A program made the position numbers and the translations under genes. DNA of 64,000 nucleotides from Fervidobacterium sp. UBA5837 (lineage in GTDB: Bacteria; Thermotogota; Thermotogae; Thermotogales; Fervidobacteriaceae), in NCBI GenBank assembly GCA_002432805.1, contig DJGV01000010.1, positions 253,617 to 317,616 on the forward strand, read 5' to 3'. The first letter of the stretch is position 1. The number at the start of each line of letters is the position of its first letter. The notes below the pieces were generated by a model. The model was given only the letters and a program-made list of their open reading frames with translations, made no database searches and was not told the origin of the DNA. Positions 47,133 through 56,540 of this stretch are shown one piece after another.

Positions 47133-47157
47133 GATTGACAAGATAAGATTGGCAAGA
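47130..47157 (+). repeat. 14-base near-perfect tandem duplication at the rpsC stop codon
   Basis: TAAGATTGACAAGA (47130-47143) then TAAGATTGGCAAGA (47144-47157), one mismatch; the first triplet is the rpsC stop. It opens the 166-base rpsC-rplP gap, which has no gene. The gap also has a TTGACA (47216) without a good -10. Confidence 0.88.
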
Positions 47158-47298
47158 ATTGGATAACGAGCAGATGGGCACGATACGATAACCTGCCTAC
47201 AGCAAAGATAGATGATTGACATAAGGAAAGTACGAAGCGATGAAGAGACGCAGAACATTGTAAAGCGATACGAGTGTAAATAAGGGAGGTAAGCAACC

Positions 47299-47727
47299 AT
47301 GTTGATGCCAAAGAGAGTTAAATATAGAAAACAGTTTCGTGGCAGAACAAAAGGTGATGCAAAAGGTGGAGCATTGGTAATGTTTGGCGAGTACGGCCTA
47401 AAAGCGCTCGAACCTGCTTGGATCACTTCTCAGCAAATCGAAGCATGCAGACTTGCAATAACAAGGGCTCTGAAAAAAGAAGGTAAGCTTTGGATAAAGA
47501 TATTCCCAGATAGATCCTACACGAAGCATCCACCTGAAACAAAGCTTGGTAAGGGTAAGGGTAACGTTGAAGGATGGGTAGCAGTTGTAAAACCTGGAAA
47601 GATCATGTTCGAAATTGGTGGTATAGAAGAAGAATTAGCAATCCAAGCACTAGAGTACGCAGCAACTAAACTCCCCATAAAGACGAAGATAGTGACGAGA
47701 CATCACATAGGTGGTGAAGCTGTATGA
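47299..47727 (+). CDS. rplP: 50S ribosomal protein L16
   Basis: 142 residues; binds near the A-site t[17 protein letters not shown] and [20 protein letters not shown] are diagnostic, and [21 protein letters not shown] is the family motif. ATG 47299 follows SD GGGAGGT with nine-base spacing; ATG 47305 is a less likely alternative. It overlaps rpmC by four bases. Confidence 0.98.
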   Translation: MLMPKRVKYRKQFRGRTKGDAKGGALVMFGEYGLKALEPAWITSQQIEACRLAITRALKKEGKLWIKIFPDRSYTKHPPETKLGKGKGNVEGWVAVVKPGKIMFEIGGIEEELAIQALEYAATKLPIKTKIVTRHHIGGEAV

Positions 47728-47924
47728 CACCAGTCGAAATCAGAAATATGGATAATGAAGAACTGTTGAAATTGTTGGAAGAAAAGAAGAGAACGCTCAT
47801 GAACCTGAGATTTCAAAATGCCATTGGTGAACTCAGAGACTTCAGTTTAGTAGAGAAGGCGAAGAGAGACATAGCAAGGATCAAGACTATCTTACGTGAA
47901 CGTGAACTTGGTATAAGGAGGTAA
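47724..47924 (+). CDS. rpmC: 50S ribosomal protein L29
   Basis: 66 residues, two-helix hairpin near the tunnel exit. [20 protein letters not shown] and the [13 protein letters not shown] helix match the family. Start overlaps the rplP stop (ATGA). rpsQ follows after five bases. Confidence 0.96.
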   Translation: MTPVEIRNMDNEELLKLLEEKKRTLMNLRFQNAIGELRDFSLVEKAKRDIARIKTILRERELGIRR

Positions 47925-47929
47925 TATTC

Positions 47930-48235
47930 ATGCCAAAGAAAAGATTGGTCGGCAAAGTTGTAAGTGACAAGATGGATAAGACTATCACTGTAAAAGTCGA
48001 AAGCTTGGTCAAACATGGCACATTTGGAAAATACATAAAGCAATCGAAGAAATTCTACGCACACGATGAGAACAACGAATGCAAGATGGGCGACATCGTT
48101 GAAATCGAAGAATCCAAACCAATAAGCAAGCTCAAGAGATGGACAGTCGTAAGAATAGTCGAGCGTTCAAAACTTGGAGGAAATGTAAAAACGCCAGAAG
48201 ATGAGGAACTCATTGAAGGGGGTAGTGAGAAATGA
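47930..48235 (+). CDS. rpsQ: 30S ribosomal protein S17
   Basis: 101 residues; OB-fold primary binding protein of 16S r[22 protein letters not shown] and [19 protein letters not shown] region are typical. The acidic tail ([17 protein letters not shown]) is longer than in E. coli. SD AAGGAGG; its stop overlaps rplN by four bases. Confidence 0.96.
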   Translation: MPKKRLVGKVVSDKMDKTITVKVESLVKHGTFGKYIKQSKKFYAHDENNECKMGDIVEIEESKPISKLKRWTVVRIVERSKLGGNVKTPEDEELIEGGSEK

Positions 48236-48600
48236 TACAGAATGAAACCTACCTCGTAGCAGCGGATAACTCGGGTGCAAAGGTACTCAGAGTCATTAGA
48301 GTCCTCGGTGGTACGCATAAGCAATTCGGTAGTATAGGTGACATAATTGTTTGCAGTGTTAGAGAAGCGGTACCTAACACGGATGTAAAAAAAGGTGATA
48401 TCGTAAAAGCAGTTGTCGTAAGGACAAAAAAAGAAATCAGACGAGCAGATGGAAGCTACATCAGATTCGATGACAACGCTGCAGTCATACTTGACAAATT
48501 CAATCAACCAAAAGGCACACGTGTCTTCGGTCCAGTTGCAAGAGAATTGAGAGAAAAGGGATTCATGAAGATCGTATCTCTTGCACCAGAAGTATGGTAA
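48232..48600 (+). CDS. rplN: 50S ribosomal protein L14
   Basis: 122 residues. [19 protein letters not shown], the [16 protein letters not shown] stretch and [14 protein letters not shown] are diagnostic of L14, which bridges to 16S rRNA. It starts in the rpsQ stop (ATGA). rplX follows after 13 bases. Confidence 0.98.
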   Translation: MIQNETYLVAADNSGAKVLRVIRVLGGTHKQFGSIGDIIVCSVREAVPNTDVKKGDIVKAVVVRTKKEIRRADGSYIRFDDNAAVILDKFNQPKGTRVFGPVARELREKGFMKIVSLAPEVW

Positions 48601-48613
48601 GGGGTGGTAATGT

Positions 48614-48937
48614 ATGGCACAGAAAATAAAGAAGGGTGACACAGTTGAGATCATTTCCGGTAAAGACAAAGGAAAAAGAGGCGAGGTCATACAAGTAATG
48701 CCGAAAGAAGAAAAGATAATCGTCAGAGGCGCTAACATAGTGAAAAGACATCAAAGACCAACAGGCCAACTAAAACAGGGCGGTATAATCGAAAAAGAAG
48801 CACCACTCTATTGGTCGAAGGCCATGGTTGTATGCCCAAGCTGCGACAAAACAACGAAAATATCGTTCAGAATACTCGAAGACGGTTCAAAGGTGAGAGT
48901 TTGCAAGAAGTGCGGAGAAATCATAGACAAGAAGTAA
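48614..48937 (+). CDS. rplX: 50S ribosomal protein L24
   Basis: 107 residues; assembly initiator, with a KOW motif (KKGDTVEIISGKDKGKRGEV). The C-terminal half has a likely zinc ribbon: CPSC and CKKC pairs, typical of many thermophile L24 forms. SD GGGGTGG before ATG 48614. rplE follows after 13 bases. Confidence 0.97.
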   Translation: MAQKIKKGDTVEIISGKDKGKRGEVIQVMPKEEKIIVRGANIVKRHQRPTGQLKQGGIIEKEAPLYWSKAMVVCPSCDKTTKISFRILEDGSKVRVCKKCGEIIDKK

Positions 48938-48950
48938 GGAGGAGTAAAGA

Positions 48951-49505
48951 ATGACTTACGAATTCATTCCACTTAAAGAAAAGTACCAGAAAGAAGTAGT
49001 CCCGGCCTTAATGAAAGAATTTGGATACACGAATGTCCACGAGGTGCCAAAACTCGTGAAAGTAGTTGTTAACATGGGTATTGGAGAAGGTTCCAGAAAC
49101 AAGGAAACCGCCGAAATACATGCAAAAGAACTCACTGCAATAGCTGGGCAAAAAGCACTCATCACGAAGGCAAAGAAGAGTATATCGAACTTCAAAATAA
49201 GAAAAGGCATGACCATAGGTGCAAAAGTCACATTGAGAGGTCCAAGAATGTACAATTTTGTCTATAAACTCATCAACCTTGTCCTTCCAAAAGTCAGAGA
49301 CTTCAGGGGACTAAATCCAAACTCATTTGATGGAAAGGGAAATTACAATTTCGGTTTGACAGAACAACTTGTCTTTCCAGAAATATCGCCTGACCAGACG
49401 AAGAGGATTCAGGGTATGGATATAGTTATAGTCACAACAGCAAAAAGAGACGAAGAATCAAGAAGACTCTTGGAACTTCTTGGTTTCCCATTCAAAAAGC
49501 AGTAA
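48951..49505 (+). CDS. rplE: 50S ribosomal protein L5
   Basis: 184 residues; binds 5S rRNA and contacts P-site tRNA. The [22 protein letters not shown] and [17 protein letters not shown] motifs are diagnostic. SD AAGGAGG, start ATG 48951. rpsZ follows after 19 bases. Confidence 0.98.
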   Translation: MTYEFIPLKEKYQKEVVPALMKEFGYTNVHEVPKLVKVVVNMGIGEGSRNKETAEIHAKELTAIAGQKALITKAKKSISNFKIRKGMTIGAKVTLRGPRMYNFVYKLINLVLPKVRDFRGLNPNSFDGKGNYNFGLTEQLVFPEISPDQTKRIQGMDIVIVTTAKRDEESRRLLELLGFPFKKQ

Positions 49506-49524
49506 TTGAGGAGGGAAAGATTAA

Positions 49525-49710
49525 ATGGCGAGAAAAGGATTAGTTGAAAGATGGAAGAGACCAAAAAGATATAAGGTAAGAGAATATACCAGATGTAGTA
49601 TATGTGGAAGAACTCATTCCGTGTATCAAGAATTCGGAATATGCAGAGTCTGCTTTAGAAAACTTGCTAACGAGGGAAAACTCCCGGGCGTTAGGAAGGC
49701 AAGCTGGTAA
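49525..49710 (+). CDS. rpsZ: 30S ribosomal protein S14, zinc-binding type
   Basis: 61 residues, the short zinc form: C24-x2-C27 (CSIC) and C40-x2-C43 (CRVC). It matches the type Z S14 that keeps the zinc ribbon, as against the longer zinc-free form. SD GAGGAGGG, ATG 49525. The next gene, rpsH, follows closely. Confidence 0.97.
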   Translation: MARKGLVERWKRPKRYKVREYTRCSICGRTHSVYQEFGICRVCFRKLANEGKLPGVRKASW

Positions 49711-49726
49711 TGTGGAGGTGTTGACC

Positions 49727-50131
49727 GTGTGGAGCGACCCAATAGCTGACATGCTTACAAGAATAAGAAATGCGAACTTAGTTTTTAAAGATCAACTGGA
49801 TGTACCTGCTTCAAACTTGAAAAAGTCGATAGCTGATATCCTTTCAAAGGAAGGTTTCATCAAAGGATACACGTACATCGAAGATGGGAAACAGGGCATA
49901 CTCAGAATACAGATGAAGTACAAAGGTTCAAGAAGAAACAAAGAGAGAGTCATTCACGGAATCGTCCGCGTTTCAAAATCGGGCAGAAGGATATACGTTG
50001 GGCAAAACAGCATTCCTAGAGTCAAGAATGGACTAGGCATAGCCATTTTATCTACATCAAAAGGCGTGATCACCGACAAAGAAGCAACAGAACTTGGAGT
50101 CGGTGGAGAAGTCATTGCCTACGTCTGGTAA
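49727..50131 (+). CDS. rpsH: 30S ribosomal protein S8
   Basis: 134 residues; central-domain organiser. [14 protein letters not shown] at the start and [23 protein letters not shown] at the end are diagnostic. The open frame reaches back to 49604 in rpsZ, but SD GGAGGTG (49714-49720) fixes GTG 49727 ([10 protein letters not shown]). S8 represses the spc operon in E. coli; no such site could be recognised here. Confidence 0.97.
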   Translation: MWSDPIADMLTRIRNANLVFKDQLDVPASNLKKSIADILSKEGFIKGYTYIEDGKQGILRIQMKYKGSRRNKERVIHGIVRVSKSGRRIYVGQNSIPRVKNGLGIAILSTSKGVITDKEATELGVGGEVIAYVW

Positions 50132-50145
50132 GGGAGGTGTAGTCC

Positions 50146-50700
50146 ATGTCACGTATAGCAAAAAAGCCTGTTGTTTTGCCAGCAAACGTTGAAATCTCAA
50201 TCACCGATTCTGAGATAAAGGTAAAAGGTCCAAAAGGTGAGTTGAAGATTACACCACATCCCTACGTCAAGATAGACGTACAAGGTAACGAAGTGTGGTT
50301 CAGCGCAAATTTAGAAACGGCAAAGAGAAAAGCAGAAGAAAGAAAGTACAGAGCAATGGTTGGCACATACTGGAGACTTGTCAGAAACATGGTTGTAGGT
50401 GTAACCGAAGAATTCAAGAAAGAACTCGAAATCGTTGGAGTCGGATACAGGGCACAGATGCAAGGGAACAAGCTCGTCATGACGTTGGGATATGCGCACC
50501 TTGTTGAAATGGAAGTCCCAGCTGACCTCAAAGTAGAAGTCCCAGCACCAAATAGGATCATAGTCAGCGGTATCGACAAACAAAAAGTAGGACAATACGC
50601 AGCAGACATAAAGAAGTGGAGAGAACCAAATGCATACAGTGGTAAAGGCATAAGATATGCAAACGAAGTCCTCAAGCTTAAAGAAGGAAAGAAAGCATAA
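50146..50700 (+). CDS. rplF: 50S ribosomal protein L6
   Basis: 184 residues, two tandem RNA-binding domains. SRIAKKPVVLPANVEI at the start and GQYAADIKKWREPNAYSGKG near the end are diagnostic of L6, sited near the sarcin-ricin loop. SD GGGAGGTG, start ATG 50146. Confidence 0.98.
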   Translation: MSRIAKKPVVLPANVEISITDSEIKVKGPKGELKITPHPYVKIDVQGNEVWFSANLETAKRKAEERKYRAMVGTYWRLVRNMVVGVTEEFKKELEIVGVGYRAQMQGNKLVMTLGYAHLVEMEVPADLKVEVPAPNRIIVSGIDKQKVGQYAADIKKWREPNAYSGKGIRYANEVLKLKEGKKA

Positions 50701-50713
50701 GGGGGTATAAGAC

Positions 50714-51085
50714 GTGATTAAGAGAGAAGACCGCAAAAGACTAAGATTGATGAGACATAAAAGATTGAGAAAAAGAATATCCGGAACGCCTGAAAGACCA
50801 AGATTGTCGGTTTACAGGAGCGAGAAGCACATATACGCTCAGATCATCGACGATACAAAAGGCGTAACACTCGTAGCTGTTTCCACAGTCGAGGAAGAAT
50901 TGAGGAACAAACTCAATCAGAAGACTTGGAACGTACAAGCTGCAAAAGAAGTAGGTAAAATCATAGCAGAAAGGGCCACGGCAAAGGGAATCAAAGAAAT
51001 AGTCTTCGATCGTGGCGGATACAAATACCATGGAAGAATCAAAGCCCTTGCAGATTCAGCGAGGGAATCAGGCTTGAAATTCTAA
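50714..51085 (+). CDS. rplR: 50S ribosomal protein L18
   Basis: 123 residues; binds 5S r[37 protein letters not shown] and [18 protein letters not shown] are diagnostic. The start is GTG 50714, preceded by GGGGGT. rpsE follows after 24 bases. Confidence 0.98.
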   Translation: MIKREDRKRLRLMRHKRLRKRISGTPERPRLSVYRSEKHIYAQIIDDTKGVTLVAVSTVEEELRNKLNQKTWNVQAAKEVGKIIAERATAKGIKEIVFDRGGYKYHGRIKALADSARESGLKF

Positions 51086-51109
51086 GGTAAAGGCTAGGAG
51101 GTGCTCAAA

Positions 51110-51640
51110 GTGTCAGAAATAGCCGAAAAGGTAAAACAGGCTGGAGAAACATTTGAAGAAAGAATAATCGAAATTAGAAGAACAACGAAAGTTACCAAAG
51201 GCGGAAAGAACCTTTCATTCAGAGTCTTAGCAGTTGTTGGAAATAGGAATGGAAAAATCGGCATAGGATTGGGTAAAGCACGGGAAGTGCCAGATGCAAT
51301 TAGGAAGGCGCTTGTCAGCGCAAGAAAAAGCATTGTAGATGTACCAGTAGTAAAAGGTACAATTCCCCACGAAGTAGTTGGAAGACAAGATGCAGCAAAG
51401 ATACTCATGAAACCTGCAGCCCCTGGTACTGGTATCATCGCAAACGGTACAGTACGTGCAATACTGGAACTTGCAGGGGTTCAAAACGTGCTAACAAAAG
51501 CAATGGGAGCAACGAATCCAGTTGTACTTGCCCAAGCAACAGTCGATGGTATAAAGAACATGTACTCCATAGAGAGAATCGCCTCTCTTAGAGACATAAC
51601 CCCGGCGCAAGTCGTTCGCGGTGTCAAAAAGGAGGGCTAA
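51110..51640 (+). CDS. rpsE: 30S ribosomal protein S5
   Basis: 176 residues; decoding fidelity. [42 protein letters not shown] and [11 protein letters not shown] are diagnostic. GTG 51101 lies in the SD GGAGGTG (51097-51103), so GTG 51110 (MSEIAEKVK) is the likely start. rpmD follows after three bases. Confidence 0.97.
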   Translation: MSEIAEKVKQAGETFEERIIEIRRTTKVTKGGKNLSFRVLAVVGNRNGKIGIGLGKAREVPDAIRKALVSARKSIVDVPVVKGTIPHEVVGRQDAAKILMKPAAPGTGIIANGTVRAILELAGVQNVLTKAMGATNPVVLAQATVDGIKNMYSIERIASLRDITPAQVVRGVKKEG

Positions 51641-51643
51641 CAT

Positions 51644-51835
51644 ATGAAAATGCTTAAGATAACTCTTGTCAGAAGTACGATCGGCTACAAGTACGACCAA
51701 AAAGATACGGTGAGAAGACTGGGATTGAAAAAGATGCACCAGACCGTAGTCAAAGAAGACAATCCACAGGTCAGAGGCATGATAGAAAAGGTAAAACACC
51801 TTCTCACAGTAGAAGAAGTAGAAGTAGAGGAATAA
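51644..51835 (+). CDS. rpmD: 50S ribosomal protein L30
   Basis: 63 residues. [24 protein letters not shown] and the [13 protein letters not shown] helix are diagnostic of L30. SD GGAGGG, ATG 51644; an ATG at 51650 is possible. Thermophiles keep L30, which some bacteria have lost. The acidic tail is short. Confidence 0.97.
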   Translation: MKMLKITLVRSTIGYKYDQKDTVRRLGLKKMHQTVVKEDNPQVRGMIEKVKHLLTVEEVEVEE

Positions 51836-51849
51836 GGAGGGGAAATGCG

Positions 51850-52296
51850 ATGATTACCATAGACAGTCTAAGACCTACTCCAGGTTCAAATAAGAAATAC
51901 AAGAGATTAGGTAGAGGTCAAGGCTCCGGAAAGGGAGAAACATCCGGAAAGGGATTCAAAGGTCAGAAGTCTAGAGGAACGGGTAAGGTCCATCTTTGGA
52001 TGGAAGGTGGTCAGACCCCTCTCCATAGAAGACTACCAAAATTTGGGTTCAAAAACTTCACGAAGAAAGTATATGCCATAGTCAACCTTGAAACGCTTGA
52101 TAAGGTATTTGACAGCAACGACGAAGTCACTCCAGAAATACTCTTAGAAAAAGGTATTATCAGCAAAGTGTACGATGGTGTCAAGGTATTGGCAAGAGGA
52201 GAAATCACAAAGCCACTTGTAGTCAAAGCTCAAAAGTTCAGTAAAACAGCAAAGGAGAAGATAGAAAAAATTGGTGGCAAGGCCGAGGTGAGCTGA
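51850..52296 (+). CDS. rplO: 50S ribosomal protein L15
   Basis: 148 residues. The glycine-arginine rich [20 protein letters not shown] and [17 protein letters not shown] stretches are diagnostic of L15, a late-assembly protein. SD GGAGGGG, ATG 51850. secY follows after two bases, the classic arrangement. Confidence 0.98.
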   Translation: MITIDSLRPTPGSNKKYKRLGRGQGSGKGETSGKGFKGQKSRGTGKVHLWMEGGQTPLHRRLPKFGFKNFTKKVYAIVNLETLDKVFDSNDEVTPEILLEKGIISKVYDGVKVLARGEITKPLVVKAQKFSKTAKEKIEKIGGKAEVS

Positions 52297-52298
52297 TA

Positions 52299-53585
52299 AT
52301 GTGGAAAGCGCTCCAGAACGCAATAAAAATTCCAGAGGTTAGGGATAGGATCATCTTTACTTTCTTGATGTTACTTGTTTTCAGACTTGGTATATACATT
52401 CCAGTTCCTGGGGTAAATATCAAGGTATGGGGAGAAGCACTTGCTAACCAAGGTGGCGGGCTCACCAGCGGCGTGCTTAGCTTCTACGACGTCTTCACAG
52501 GTGGAGCGTTTAGTAGATTTTCGGTCTTCTCGATGAGTGTTACTCCATACATCAATGCGTCTATCATATTGCAACTTCTTGCTTCAGTTGTACCTTCTTT
52601 GAAAAAGATGCTCCAAGAGGGCGAAGAAGGCAGAAAGAAATATCAAAGATACACAAAGTATTTGACGATAGGACTTGCAGCACTACAGTCATTCGTAGTT
52701 TCCTTTGGATTGTCACAGTCTTATCAGGGAGTCATAGCAATCAATGCATGGCTATTTTCAATTGTTTCAACAATTACGTTGGTTGCAGGTACGATGTTCC
52801 TATTGTGGATTGGTGATAGGATCACAGAAAGAGGTATCGGAAATGGTATCAGTATAATGATATTTGCAGGTATAGTCTCCAGATACCCATCATACTTGAG
52901 ATACGCCGTTTTAGGGAACCTCAACATACTCCAATGGATATTCGTAGCTGCAGTTGGAATGTTCATGGTCGTCTCAATAATTTACGTTCAACAAGCTGAG
53001 AGAAGAATAAAGGTAGAATATGCAACGAGAATGGTTGGAAGAAGAGTGTACGGTGGCACGAGCACATACTTACCAATCAAAGTCAACCACTCCGGTGTTA
53101 TCCCTATAATCTTCGCATGGGCGATCATCAGTATACCTGAAGCGATAGCTCAGATAACGCAGGCTCAGTGGGCAGTCAAAGCATTCAACACGAGCAGTCC
53201 GTGGATGATAATTCTGTATGCCGTTATGATCTTCTTCTTCACTTACTTCTACAGTGTTGTCGTTATAGATCCAAAAGACATGGCAGACAACATAAAGAGA
53301 TACGGTGGATTCATACCTGGCATCAGAGCAGGTAAACCGACGGAAGATTACATAACTTTCGTTGTAAACAGAGTAACGTTCCTTGGAGCCATATTCCTCG
53401 TAGGTATATCGCTGCTTCCATACTTGATTCAAGGTGTTACAGGTGCAAATCTTGGTATCGGTGGTACAAGTGCACTTATCGCCGTTGGCGTTGCACTCGA
53501 TGTGGCACAGCAATTGGAAGCGCACCTCATAATGAGAAACTACGAAGGATTCGTCAAAAAGGGTAAGTTAGCTGGAAGAAGATAA
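52299..53585 (+). CDS. secY: Protein translocase subunit SecY
   Basis: Forms the channel for protein export across the inner membrane with SecE and SecG. 428 residues and ten membrane helices; motifs RLGIYIPVPGVN and MSVTPYINASIILQLL are typical, and the ribosome-docking loop includes RYGGFIPGIRAGKPT. It is coupled to rplO. The lateral plug region is present. Export cargo in this window includes the GH43 enzyme and two SurA-like proteins. Confidence 0.98.
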   Translation: MWKALQNAIKIPEVRDRIIFTFLMLLVFRLGIYIPVPGVNIKVWGEALANQGGGLTSGVLSFYDVFTGGAFSRFSVFSMSVTPYINASIILQLLASVVPSLKKMLQEGEEGRKKYQRYTKYLTIGLAALQSFVVSFGLSQSYQGVIAINAWLFSIVSTITLVAGTMFLLWIGDRITERGIGNGISIMIFAGIVSRYPSYLRYAVLGNLNILQWIFVAAVGMFMVVSIIYVQQAERRIKVEYATRMVGRRVYGGTSTYLPIKVNHSGVIPIIFAWAIISIPEAIAQITQAQWAVKAFNTSSPWMIILYAVMIFFFTYFYSVVVIDPKDMADNIKRYGGFIPGIRAGKPTEDYITFVVNRVTFLGAIFLVGISLLPYLIQGVTGANLGIGGTSALIAVGVALDVAQQLEAHLIMRNYEGFVKKGKLAGRR

Positions 53586-53649
53586 TATCAAACAACTGCC
53601 ATATAAAGCATCGTAAGAAAAGCGCAGAGGATTAAAAGAAGGTGACAAC

Positions 53650-54306
53650 ATGAACCTCATATTCTTAGGACCTCCGGGTGCAGGAAAAGGCACGTACGCA
53701 AAACGAGTGATAGAAAAATACAACATTCCACACATATCAACAGGTGACATATTCAGAGAGGCCATAGCAAACAAAACTGAACTTGGCAAGCAAGTAGAGA
53801 GCATAGTCAAATCGGGTAACTTAGTCCCAGACGAACTTACGAACGCACTTGTTGAAGAGAGACTCCAGAAACAAGATTGCAAGAATGGATTTATACTTGA
53901 TGGATACCCACGCACACTCAACCAAGCGCAAGCACTCGATGCGATGCTTCAAAAGATGCATCGAACACTCGATGGGGCCATCTACTTTGAAGTAGACGAA
54001 GAGACCGTCGTAAACAGAATCTCAACGAGACGCACCTGCTCAGATTGCGGAAAAGTATACAACATCATCACACTACCACCAAAAGTAGAAGGCGTATGTG
54101 ACGATTGCGGAGGCAAACTCATTCAACGAGATGACGACAAAGAAGAGATCGTAAGAAGCAGGTACGAAGTGTACATAAAGAACACATCTCCGTTAATCGA
54201 ATATTATAGAAATCAAAACAAACTTTTTACCTTAGACGGTACAAAAGGTGTAGAAGAAGTCATGAAATTGTTGTTTAATATATTGGGTGGCATAGAGAAA
54301 AAATGA
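53650..54306 (+). CDS. adk: Adenylate kinase, zinc-containing LID
   Basis: Interconverts ATP, AMP and ADP in the cytoplasm. 218 residues; P-loop GPPGAGKGT at 7-15, TGDIFR AMP site, and LID with four cysteines C130, C133, C150, C153 (CSDC, CDDC) that bind structural zinc, as in thermophiles and Gram-positives. Start ATG 53650, SD AAGGTGAC. It overlaps map by four bases. Confidence 0.97.
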   Translation: MNLIFLGPPGAGKGTYAKRVIEKYNIPHISTGDIFREAIANKTELGKQVESIVKSGNLVPDELTNALVEERLQKQDCKNGFILDGYPRTLNQAQALDAMLQKMHRTLDGAIYFEVDEETVVNRISTRRTCSDCGKVYNIITLPPKVEGVCDDCGGKLIQRDDDKEEIVRSRYEVYIKNTSPLIEYYRNQNKLFTLDGTKGVEEVMKLLFNILGGIEKK

Positions 54307-55067
54307 TAAGGTTGAAGACAAAAGAAGAATTAGAAAAAATGAAAATTGCAGGGCACGTTGTCGCAATGATACTCCAAGAAGCGAAAGAGTGCATGAAAAT
54401 TGGAGCAAATGCTCTTGATGTGGAATTATTAGCAGAAAAGATACTGAACGAAAATGGATGCAAGCCTGCATTCAAAGGATACGGTGGATACCCATACATA
54501 ACGAACATTTCGGTCAACGAAGAAGTCATACATGGTTTTCCGCTCAAGAAAAAGGTCTTTAAAAACGGTGACATCGTTTCAATAGATGTTGGTGCCATTT
54601 ATCAAGGTTACTACGGCGATGGAGCTTACACATACATAGTTGGAGAAACAGACGAAATTGGTAGAAAGCTCGTAGCAACCACACAAGAAGCCTTGATGCA
54701 AGCTATCAAGATAATAAAACCAGGCATAAAACTTGGAGACATATCGCACGCAGTGCAGCAGTACGTTGAAAAGCGAGGATTCGGAGTAGTCAGGGAATTT
54801 GTAGGTCACGGAGTAGGAAGAGAATTACACGAAGACCCACAAGTACCAAACTACGGCAGACCTGGTACAGGTGTTACACTAAGAAAGGGAATGACAATTG
54901 CAATAGAACCCATGGTTACTGAAGGCGGCTGGCACGTAGAAATACTGGAAGACGGTTGGACAGTTGTAACCGAAGATAGAAAAAGGGCCGCACACTTTGA
55001 ACACAGCGTTGCGGTCACAGAATACGGCTATGAAATACTGACGGTACTCGATGAGCAACGTGTGTAG
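54303..55067 (+). CDS. map: Methionine aminopeptidase, type I
   Basis: Removes N-terminal Met. 254 residues; metal ligands are in [18 protein letters not shown] (two Asp), [12 protein letters not shown] (His), EPMVTEGGW (Glu) and [12 protein letters not shown] (Glu). It starts in the adk stop (ATGA). No SH3-like N-terminal extension. infA follows after 20 bases. Confidence 0.97.
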   Translation: MIRLKTKEELEKMKIAGHVVAMILQEAKECMKIGANALDVELLAEKILNENGCKPAFKGYGGYPYITNISVNEEVIHGFPLKKKVFKNGDIVSIDVGAIYQGYYGDGAYTYIVGETDEIGRKLVATTQEALMQAIKIIKPGIKLGDISHAVQQYVEKRGFGVVREFVGHGVGRELHEDPQVPNYGRPGTGVTLRKGMTIAIEPMVTEGGWHVEILEDGWTVVTEDRKRAAHFEHSVAVTEYGYEILTVLDEQRV

Positions 55068-55087
55068 GATTCGCGAGGGTCTGCGAG

Positions 55088-55357
55088 GTGATTTTTCTGA
55101 AAAACAAGGAAGACATCATAAGAATGGAAGGAAACATACTTGAAGCACTGCCTAACGCCACATTTAGAGTTCAATTAGACAACGGTTACAAAGTCTTAGC
55201 CCATGTATCTGGAAAGATGCGCAAGAACTTCATTAGACTTGTACCTGGCGACAGGGTGGTTGTAGAACTCACGATATACGACCTATCGAGAGGCAGGATA
55301 GTTTACAGAAAGAAACTCGATGCAAAGGGCGAAGAAGAACCATACGAAGAAGAATAA
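55088..55357 (+). CDS. infA: Translation initiation factor IF-1
   Basis: OB-fold factor that blocks the A site during initiation. [38 protein letters not shown] and [13 protein letters not shown] are diagnostic. The GTG at 55088 (89 residues) may be part of an SD (GAGGTGAT). If so the next usable codon is CTG 55097, whose geometry copies that of the HD gene start at 12514 and gives a start ([10 protein letters not shown]) one residue longer than other IF-1 proteins. A weaker SD (GAGGG, 55075) also precedes the GTG. The acidic tail EEEPYEEE is unusual. Confidence 0.96.
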   Translation: MIFLKNKEDIIRMEGNILEALPNATFRVQLDNGYKVLAHVSGKMRKNFIRLVPGDRVVVELTIYDLSRGRIVYRKKLDAKGEEEPYEEE

Positions 55358-55406
55358 GCAAAGCTCATAAAACGCAGAGGGAAAAATCTCGAAAGGAGAG
55401 GTTAAA

Positions 55407-55523
55407 ATGAAAGTAAAAGCATCAGTTGGAAAGAGATGCGAATACTGTAAAATTATCAAAAGAAGAGGCAAAGTTTACGTTGTTTGCAAAGCAAACCCAA
55501 AACACAATCAGAGGCAAGGCTAA
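55407..55523 (+). CDS. rpmJ: 50S ribosomal protein L36, zinc type
   Basis: 38 residues: [20 protein letters not shown] and the end [14 protein letters not shown]; zinc ligands C11, C14, C27 and H33. Too short for usual gene-finding thresholds. SD AAAGGAGAGG, ATG 55407. It sits between infA and rpsM as in most bacteria. Zinc-binding form, unlike zinc-free paralogues used under starvation. Confidence 0.97.
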   Translation: MKVKASVGKRCEYCKIIKRRGKVYVVCKANPKHNQRQG

Positions 55524-55583
55524 TGAAATCCAAGCGTCAAAAGAGCGAAAAATGCAAAAGTCCATTATTAAGGAGGGAGATTG

Positions 55584-55955
55584 ATGGCTCGTATTGTTGG
55601 TGTTGAAATACCAAGCAACAAAAAAGTCAACATATCATTGCGATACCTATACGGTATTGGTCCAACGCGTGCAATGGAAATATGCCAAAATACAGGGGTC
55701 GATCCTGACAAAAGGGTAAAAGACCTTTCAGAAGACGAGATAAGCAAGATGGCCACTTACATTCAACAGAACTACAGAGTTGAAGGTGAGTTAAGAACAG
55801 ACGTCATGAGAAATATAAAGAGACTAACAGATATAGGGTGTTACCGCGGCTTAAGGCACAAACTTGGCCTTCCAGTCAGAGGCCAGAGAACAAGGTCCAA
55901 CTCAAGGACTCGAAAAGGTCCAAGACCAAGTAGAATTAAGAAAAAGAGTAAGTAA
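55584..55955 (+). CDS. rpsM: 30S ribosomal protein S13
   Basis: 123 residues; head protein that contacts P-site t[23 protein letters not shown] and [19 protein letters not shown] are diagnostic. TTG 55581 is near SD AGGAGGGAGA; ATG 55584 has better spacing (MARIVGVE). A 106-base gap with tandem 10-base repeats follows. Confidence 0.97.
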   Translation: MARIVGVEIPSNKKVNISLRYLYGIGPTRAMEICQNTGVDPDKRVKDLSEDEISKMATYIQQNYRVEGELRTDVMRNIKRLTDIGCYRGLRHKLGLPVRGQRTRSNSRTRKGPRPSRIKKKSK

Positions 55956-55970
55956 GAACCGGAACAAGGA

Positions 55971-56000
55971 AACAAAGTGAGACGAAGTGAGACAAAGTGA
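55971..56000 (+). repeat. Three 10-base tandem repeats between rpsM and rpsK
   Basis: AACAAAGTGA, GACGAAGTGA, GACAAAGTGA in a row (period exactly 10, few mismatches). They fill part of a non-coding gap inside the ribosomal operon. Confidence 0.85.
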
Positions 56001-56061
56001 CTGAACAGTTCGTGGTGCAGATGTTGAGTATTAAAGAGAGCACTTGAAGGAGGGAAAGTGA

Positions 56062-56457
56062 ATGGCGGTAGCAAAGGGTCGACAAAAGGCAAAACAGAAG
56101 AAAAGAGTAGCAGTTGACCACGGTGTAGTACACATCAAATCTACGTACAATAACACAATAATTTGCTTAACAGATCCAAATGGCCACGTACTCAGCTGGG
56201 GCAGTGGTGGAACGGCAGGATTTGAAGGCACAAGAAAAGGAACACCATACGCATCTCAACTTGCGGCGGATAAGATCGCAAAGGATGCAGTTAAAATCGG
56301 TATCAAGAGGGTAGATGTCGTAGTCAGAGGACCTGGAGCAGGTAGAGAAACTGCAATAAGAACTCTTCAAGCAGCAGGTATCGAAGTTGACAACATCAAA
56401 GACGCTACGCCAATTCCATTTAATGGCTGTAGGCCTCCGAAACGCAGAAGAGTCTAA
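56062..56457 (+). CDS. rpsK: 30S ribosomal protein S11
   Basis: 131 residues; platform protein near the Shine-Dalgarno site. [20 protein letters not shown] and [12 protein letters not shown] at the end are diagnostic. SD AAGGAGGG, ATG 56062. rpsD follows after 83 bases. Confidence 0.98.
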   Translation: MAVAKGRQKAKQKKRVAVDHGVVHIKSTYNNTIICLTDPNGHVLSWGSGGTAGFEGTRKGTPYASQLAADKIAKDAVKIGIKRVDVVVRGPGAGRETAIRTLQAAGIEVDNIKDATPIPFNGCRPPKRRRV

Positions 56458-56540
56458 TCGTGAATCGATTAAGAACGTTCCAAAGTAGCTCAAAGCATTT
56501 AAATTTTTCAGTGTTTAACGTAAGATAAGGAGGGAAAACG

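Noticed and set aside
48055..48738. 227-codon minus-strand ORF over rpsQ, rplN and rplX
   Set aside because: It is antisense to three certain ribosomal genes and rich in Cys, Phe and Ser, typical of shadow frames.
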